Below, in pieces: positions 7,478 through 11,959 of a DNA stretch of 11,959 bases. The first letter of the stretch is position 1. The number at the start of each line of letters is the position of its first letter. Under the pieces are notes generated by a model. That model saw only the letters and a program-made list of their open reading frames with translations. It ran no database searches and was not told where the DNA came from. Where the stretch lies: contig NW_019091420.1 in NCBI RefSeq assembly GCF_001949145.1, positions 761,868 through 773,826 on the forward strand, in the 5' to 3' direction. Made by a program: the position numbers and the translations under genes. The stretch comes from Acanthaster planci (taxonomy: Eukaryota; Echinodermata; Asteroidea; Valvatida; Acanthasteridae).

Positions 7478-7877
7478 ATCCAAAGCCGCGTATTAAATGT
7501 ATTCGATCTTTTAGACGGTATTCTGTGAACGCCTCTTAGTGCTTCAAGTATATTTTTGAAAAAGTGAAGCATATTGAAACAGATTTTTCAAAGATTGTTT
7601 TAACGAAGTTTTCACAAGTTGCTTGTTTGTTCATGGTTAGCATTAAAGAAAAAGTGTTGACGTTAAACTGAATTTTGGACAGGATAAGTTCGGAATAGTT
7701 CGACTATTTCCGGAAATCTGGGGGAAGTGTTGGTCACGTGGACATTGGGTGATCATTGGGTCTGGTATCTAGACTGAGTCTTAATATGCCGCGAGTTGAG
7801 CTAGTTTTAGCTAGCTCACCACGAAGAAAAAGTATCTCGAAAAACATTTTTTGCAAGTGGCCCTTATACGCTTCCGT

Positions 7878-7885
7878 ATAATAGT
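7878..7885. repeat. 8-bp target-site duplication, right copy (ATAATAGT)
   Basis: Perfect match to 6993-7000, directly abutting the right terminal repeat of the 7001-7877 transposon. Confidence 0.85.
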
Positions 7886-8134
7886 GCTTTCGGTCCTCTG
7901 AATTTATCCATTCCGCCTAAAAGCATTGCGAAGAGCTCGAAACCAAGACTAGTCTTGGCCAATCAGCGTGCGCGCTCAATGTCGGTGACCTGTCTCAACG
8001 GCTGTCCTCTCGTTTGCCGTATACGCATCTCACGCACGTGCGCTTTGAGAGCTTTTTTCCTGGATGATGAGACGCGGCGGAAGGCAGCGCTGCGCACGTG
8101 TTTTGAGTTCAATTGCCACTCCAAGCGGACGAGA

Positions 8135-8141
8135 TATATAA
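8135..8141 (+). promoter_or_regulatory. TATA box (TATATAA)
   Basis: A consensus-like TATATAA in an otherwise GC-rich setting. It is placed about 31 bases upstream of TCCAGC, a possible initiator with the start at A8166. The spacing is that of a standard TATA-driven polymerase II promoter. Confidence 0.55.
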
Positions 8142-8165
8142 TCTGCGAGTACCGCTCGTCGCTCC

Positions 8166-8233
8166 AGCGCTGCCCGGACTACTCCTACGGAAGGAGACCG
8201 CGATGTTTTCGTCTCGACTCTGACTGTATACCG
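8166..8233 (+). other. predicted non-coding first exon (5' UTR) ending in a splice donor
   Basis: From the predicted start at A8166, the exon runs 68 bases to ACCG|GTAAGT, a near-consensus 5' splice site with GT at 8234-8235. The only ATG inside (8203-8205) opens a six-codon frame closed by TGA at 8221-8223. The exon is therefore probably 5' UTR, carrying a short upstream ORF that could lower translation of the main frame. The first coding exon would be downstream, past 8234. I find no secure candidate in the window, so the first intron may be longer than 3.7 kb. Confidence 0.45.
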
Positions 8234-8250
8234 GTAAGTCTCGCACGGTC

Positions 8251-9345
8251 CTCTCTCACTTGTCAAGACAAGATTCTAAGGATTTACGGTGCAGTTGCAT
8301 GCTCAAGTAGAAACATGAAACCCAATTGTCTGCCTCAGTGAAGTCATAGAAACCCATAGCCTGTCAAAATATTACCGTCTACTCATGCAAGCACACAGGT
8401 CTGTGCTCAGACATGCTGTATGGTTTGTGAGAAAAGGTAAACGCAACTCTACATTGGGGTAAAATGAAATATTAACTTTGTGCGGTAAACAGACGTATTT
8501 TATGAAAGAATTTTAGTAATAGAAGTACATACTGCGTTCTTGGCTTTTATTCTAGGCAAAATACGCGTGCTATAAAATCATTACAGAGCGCACTTCAGGC
8601 AAAATACATGCAACGCATTGGCAAACTGTTTGGTAACTTCTACAAAATACTTGTGCACGTGACACCTCTCCCACAAAGAAAGGGCGGTGTAACGGTTTTC
8701 CCCAAACATGATCGACCACAATAACCAGTCGAGTGTCAAAGTGGAGTATGCTAGGAGCGGTCACTTAGGATAGCCTTCAGCGGCCTGTCAATGAGAAACG
8801 GACTACTGTACGGTGCGACTCGCTAAGCATTGCCTCGAGGAAGTACCCGAATCGGACAGAATCCAACGGAGTGCATTAGGCCTATTCTACCAACCATTCT
8901 AGCGAATTTAGCGCCACCGAGAATCAGACATCAAGCCTCCTGGAACCCAAACCAGGACAAGGATGGGCTCTTTTGACATTACAATCATTTACGTTGGATG
9001 GTAAAACTGGAATGATTCACAAAGTGTTAAAATATATCGTAAAGCTATATCAAACACACCAAATAGTAATCGCCACCAAAAATGAAATTTGACTGAAATG
9101 CAAAAATTGAAAACACGACCCGCTTTTTAAAACTAAGAGGGGCAAAATACGTAGCTTGAAAACTTACATCAGATGATCAGACAAGGCTAGTGCCGCAAAT
9201 TGTGGCCGTCCGCACGAACATTAGGCAACACGAGAGCGGTGCCAGACTAAACTGTGACTCTGCCATCCTAGGCCCCTATATTTAGTGGACAAATTGCAGT
9301 GTGGGTGTCTGTCTGACAGCTTTCGGGCTTTTTTTTTATCGCCAG
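8251..9345. other. probable first intron, no exon recognised
   Basis: Moderately AT-rich sequence following the predicted donor at 8233/8234. It holds a TAGGCCTA copy (8877-8884) and a further CACGTG (8656-8661). Open frames are short. There is no splice-flanked exon I trust. Confidence 0.4.
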
Positions 9346-9752
9346 TTGTCACGGACGCCCCAACGATTCAGTTTTCCCGACATCGTTACAATCGACGACC
9401 GAAGCTTCGAGTTCACGACTCGCCCAGGACTCCTGGGAGCAGAGATTATGTCAACATTCCCCGCTGCATTCATTGCACAGAGGGATACATTTCCATGGAA
9501 ATTTCTCCCATTTTGATATACTCGTGATCCGAAGTTGAACGTTTACATAATTCGCTGTATAGAAAGGTCCCTCGAGTCTGCCGGCAATTGTTTTAAACGA
9601 CAACCACGCCACAGCAAAACGAGTCGGGAGCGAATTATGCGTAAGAACCATTGAAGGGCTGTTGACATGAATATACTTGGGGACATGCTTTTATACAACT
9701 TTCGTGTTGTTGTGTGTATTAACGTTTTATACATGCTAAACGTTTCCCACAA

Positions 9753-9838
9753 TTTTCCTGCTAAATGAGGGCGCTGTTGCCATGATGTCATTTAGGCAGA
9801 TGATTATAAGGGAACCAACATTTGTTCACTGAAAACAT
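9753..9838 (+). repeat. dispersed repeat, copy 2 (partner at 2385-2493)
   Basis: Blocks TTTTCCTG, TGAGGGCGCTGTTG, TGATGTCATTTAGG, GGAACCAACA and CACTGAAAAC occur in the same order and orientation as in copy 1. Here the first half is a clearer inverted repeat: CTGCTAAATGA ... TCATTTAGGCAG, one base short of perfect. This suggests a small palindromic element plus a conserved tail. Confidence 0.55.
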
Positions 9839-10740
9839 TTCCCGTGACACCTGTGCTCATAATGCACGGGCCCTCTGCCAGGAATTGGGGCAACTACTTA
9901 AGAGAACAAAATAACAAACCTCTAGCGAATGTTGACGGTGTTGAAACCTTTAAAGGGATTTCTTTGAATGATATCAAACTTTTGCTCATAAAAATGCAAA
10001 ATGATCAGTGTGCAAATCGAAAAGGTATAAAAATGCTCCTAAATGTGATAACAGGTGGGGTTTGGGAACTGTTCTTAAAGGGACACAAAGGTGTCTTGAC
10101 AAGGCCTGCATTGAATTTCCATCGCATGATGGGCCCTTTGAAGCATCATCTAATGCCAAGTCCTCATCTGCCAATTTCTGTTCATCTTACTTTTTGCTGA
10201 ATCGTCATTCACAGGAAACCCTTCCTGGAACTACGGTGCTGAAACCCGGGCTGAAAAACAGTCATTTGGGAATCGTAATGTCCGTTCGCTTCGTGCTCGG
10301 GCCCAAAATTTATGAGACTCCGACCAACTAACGAATTACGAGATGCCAGGACTAATTTTGAGTTACAGGTCTCCGAAAAAAAAAATCCTGCACCGAATGG
10401 AAAGCAGCAGGGGGGGGGGCGTTGGCGTCTTTCCTGCCCGTTTCATCAAAGTGTCAGACTAAGTGATGCATCAAAACAAGAGCTCGACATGCTCTCTTGC
10501 ATGCAAACTGAAATAAGCAAGTAAAGAAACATAAAGAGTCGTTTTCGTGGGATCCAATCAAACATGGAGCTATTTCGTGGGCGCCACTTCGGTCCGTGAT
10601 TGCAACTGTACAGTTGTGATATTTCCATTCATTTTTTTCCCAGTATCGTGCGAATAGGACTGGCAATAATAATTCCGCGTGGGAAGGTACGGAGTATAGA
10701 TTTTGCAAACTCCTTGGGGGCCATGGAGAGGCATCGCAAG
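9839..10740. other. non-coding stretch, no gene recognised
   Basis: Two overlapping + strand frames (9844-10200, 118 codons; 10008-10331, 107 codons) and a minus frame share the same DNA with no recognisable domain. Poly-A (10377-10385) and poly-G (10411-10419) tracts and a 14-bp palindrome CAACTGTACAGTTG (10603-10616) are present. CATTCACAG near 10214 resembles a splice acceptor, but no coding sequence follows that I can support. Confidence 0.5.
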
Positions 10741-11190
10741 GCCGGATAAAAGTGTTATAGATCCGAGTGACTACTCGCCAGCGCACACCTCGCGAGCAGG
10801 CGGACCTGTCAAAATCTCTACAGTGGCAGAGGCAGGAACTCGATCGCTGTTAGTAATAAAAAAAATGAATCGCCGCTGCGTGTGATTCCGCAAGCGACGA
10901 CGCGGCAGCCGGATTGTGGGGAAAATTGTCGGATCGGCATCGATTTTTTTTTTCTCTCCGCCGTACAGCTCGCACGAGGACAGCTCAGCCTAGCCGGGCG
11001 GCTTTCTTGCATCATCTTCGATCTGCTTGAGGACGCGGGGTCTTTTCCTTATTTATCACGTGACAGGCAGGTCAGGATGGTCGGTCGGCGATTACTGCCC
11101 GGGGTATATTTTTACTCTCGAGATTATCTGTCAAAGTGTGGCCTTGTGCGATGCAAATGCAGATATAGATTTTATTACCTCGTATATAAA
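10740..11190 (+). promoter_or_regulatory. possible second CpG-rich regulatory region
   Basis: A CpG-enriched patch (about 10745-11095) leads to the 8-bp E-box TCACGTGA (11056-11063), an octamer ATGCAAAT (11151-11158) and a TATATAAA box (11183-11190), in that order on the + strand. Octamer-to-TATA spacing of about 30 bases is seen in some octamer-driven promoters. No convincing first exon or start codon with a long frame follows, so this could equally be an enhancer or chance. Confidence 0.3.
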
Positions 11191-11777
11191 GAAATAGCAG
11201 GCACATTTCAACGGATTAATGATCTCAAGCAAACTTTATGTTTGGCAGCGAGTCCACTTAACGCTCTTTGTAATAGCTGTCAAGAGGAAACTGCGTTGTG
11301 AGCGGCGAATTCTAAGCGATACGACGCTGGGAAAGCTCCACAGTGTGGGGTCTGAGCTGAACTGCTTTGATCAAAGGAGATAACATAGACTGACAACGCT
11401 GTAGTTTTTGTGGATCAAATTGTATTTTATCGAGTACACGAACGCTCAACTTGCTCCGTGATATCACGGGAATCTTCCTTAAATATTCTAGGTGTACAAG
11501 TGTGGTTGATGGATTGCATTAGAAGCGACAGTGGAGAGCTTCCAGAATGACCTTAATGGAGTGCTTACGAATAAGCCTTTTGCGAGTTAAATTGAAATCA
11601 AATCTGGTACCCTTAATTATTTAAATTCACGTGAACATAAAAATTTTAATTCTCCATTCTGAAGACACTGTTGCTATTCCTCGTGATTTGGGGCAAGCTT
11701 TTGCTTAGTTACATAAGAGGCGCCTTGCATCAATACACTGTTTTCAATGGATAAGGAAAGGAACCAGTCCATTCCAG
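11191..11777. other. non-coding stretch, no gene recognised
   Basis: No exon is recognised. It includes the TCF/LEF-type palindrome, a perfect 14-bp palindrome CCGTGATATCACGG (11456-11469) and TTCACGTGAA (11626-11635). Confidence 0.5.
11365..11376. promoter_or_regulatory. palindromic TCF/LEF-type site CTTTGATCAAAG
   Basis: A perfect 12-bp palindrome made of two back-to-back CTTTGAT/ATCAAAG motifs, each matching the TCF/LEF HMG-box consensus used in Wnt signalling. Single matches are common by chance. The head-to-head arrangement makes this one more notable. Occupancy is unknown. Confidence 0.3.
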
Positions 11778-11959
11778 CAGTGGCATAGCTAGGATTTTAC
11801 TGGTGGGGGGCACGACGGGGCACCAACATCTCATGGGGGAGGGAACCAGCTTTCACTGGCGTGGTTTTGGGCCAAGTTTTGTCAGCCTTGTTGAGTATTC
11901 ATTCCTCTTTTTTCAGTGGAGGGGGGGGGCACGTTCCCCCAGGCCCCCCCCCCCGCCCC
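11778..11959. mobile_element. dispersed repeat with CAGTGGCATAGCTAGG end and G/C tracts (partial)
   Basis: The left end, CAGTGGCATAGCTAGG (11778-11793), is followed by TGGGGGGCACGACGGGGCAC, a middle section, then a nine-G run and long C runs to the window edge. From memory of marine invertebrate genomes, this looks like a common repeat beginning CAGTGGCGTAGCTAGG and ending in its inverse after C-rich sequence. If so, the right terminus lies just past 11959. No coding capacity is visible. The G and C runs are likely assembly trouble spots. Confidence 0.5.

Larger units (their letters stand above)
7001..7877. mobile_element. non-autonomous DNA transposon with long TIRs, 877 bp
   Basis: Terminal inverted repeats lie at 7001-7093 and 7796-7877, both starting ACGGAAGCGTATA and both containing AAGGGCCACTTGCAAAAA, TTTTTCGAGATACT and TAGCTAAAACTAG. 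They differ at roughly a dozen of about 80 aligned positions. The left end carries an extra tandem GGAAGCGTATA, which makes it 11 bases longer. A perfect 8-bp duplication, ATAATAGT, flanks the element. The interior is AT-rich and has no coding capacity, so any movement would need a transposase supplied from elsewhere. Eight-base duplications occur in hAT, P and some MULE and Merlin elements. Long terminal repeats are more like MULE than typical hAT, so I leave the superfamily open. TIR divergence suggests it is not recent, although the duplication is intact. It inserted about 80 bases upstream of the CpG-rich promoter-like block. Confidence 0.9.
7921..8250 (+). promoter_or_regulatory. CpG-rich core promoter region, + strand
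   Basis: About 35 CpG dinucleotides by hand count lie in roughly 330 bases, against CpG-poor flanks. Ordered elements are a perfect 16-bp palindrome CCAAGACTAGTCTTGG (7943-7958), an abutting CCAAT box followed by CA (7959-7963), and two CACGTG boxes at 8035-8040 and 8095-8100. A TATATAA box follows at 8135-8141. The two E-boxes sit in matching contexts (CGCACGTG followed closely by TTTGAG), exactly 60 bases apart. CACGTG can bind bHLH factors such as USF, MYC/MAX or MITF, and its ACGTG core also fits hypoxia-response sites. Which factor applies cannot be told from sequence. The predicted start lies near A8166, 31 bases from the first T of the TATA box. Confidence 0.6.

Noticed and set aside
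7955-8341. 128-codon open frame across the promoter block
   Set aside because: It is open because the region is GC-rich and stop-poor. It crosses the CCAAT, E-box and TATA elements and the strong splice donor, which are better explained as a promoter and first exon.
8557-8650. CAAAATAC repeated three times at exact 43-base spacing (8557, 8600, 8643)
   Set aside because: Sequence between the matches is essentially unrelated apart from a shared ACTTC, so a true 43-bp tandem repeat is not supported.
5243-8771. Shared CGGTCACTTAGGA at about 5243 and 8758
   Set aside because: The match does not extend to either side, so there is no evidence for a common repeat beyond a single short word.
9844-10200. 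118-codon + frame beginning MTPVLIMHG
   Set aside because: It competes with another open + frame and a minus frame over the same DNA. It has no domain, no splice signals at its ends and no codon signature I can trust.
10882-11301. 139-codon open frame on the + strand, the longest in the window
   Set aside because: It runs through a CpG-rich motif-bearing region and T-tracts, and its composition is not protein-like (for example a run of phenylalanines from a T tract). A TATA-like element lies inside it. No family was recognised.

Overview
The window reads as a stretch of metazoan nuclear genome and not as a compact prokaryotic or viral sequence. No open frame is longer than about 140 codons, splice-type and polyadenylation signals are present, and most of the DNA is repeats and AT-rich non-coding sequence. 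The palindrome TAGGCCTA occurs six times (about 0.2 expected by chance in 12 kb). Together with a 'CAGTGGCRTAGCTAGG ... poly-G/poly-C' repeat at the right edge, this suggests a marine deuterostome, most likely an echinoderm. That assignment is an inference from repeat style, not from a recognised protein.

Layout. Positions 1-600 are non-coding and hold a degenerate ~22-bp tandem repeat and a tRNA-derived SINE-like segment. A probable terminal coding exon follows on the + strand (608-709, 33 codons plus stop), with a short 3' UTR and an ATTAAA/GT-rich polyadenylation signal. Directly downstream is a ~57-bp minisatellite (about 866-1288). From 1.3 to 7.0 kb I find no supported gene. That interval contains a 273-bp fold-back element (2935-3207), a second inverted-repeat element (3723-4181) followed by a cluster of hairpins, two GACTC/GAGTC-rich repeat patches, and one of two copies of a ~100-bp dispersed repeat. 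At 7001-7877 lies the best-defined mobile element: an 877-bp non-autonomous DNA transposon with ~82-bp terminal inverted repeats and a perfect 8-bp target-site duplication.

Immediately right of that transposon is a CpG-rich block (about 7920-8250) laid out like a promoter on the + strand: a CCAAT box, two CACGTG boxes 60 bp apart, a TATATAA box, a predicted start site ~31 bp downstream, and a short 5'-UTR exon ending in a consensus splice donor at 8233/8234. The rest of that gene would lie to the right, probably beyond the window. No downstream coding exon is secure, though 9346-9516 is a weak candidate. A second CpG-rich patch with E-box, octamer and TATA motifs (about 10740-11190) may be another regulatory region. 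The window ends inside a G/C-tract-rich repeat.

The simplest reading is an intergenic interval between the 3' end of one gene and the 5' end of another, both on the + strand, filled with short non-autonomous elements. I found no transposase, reverse transcriptase, CRISPR array, operon or rRNA.
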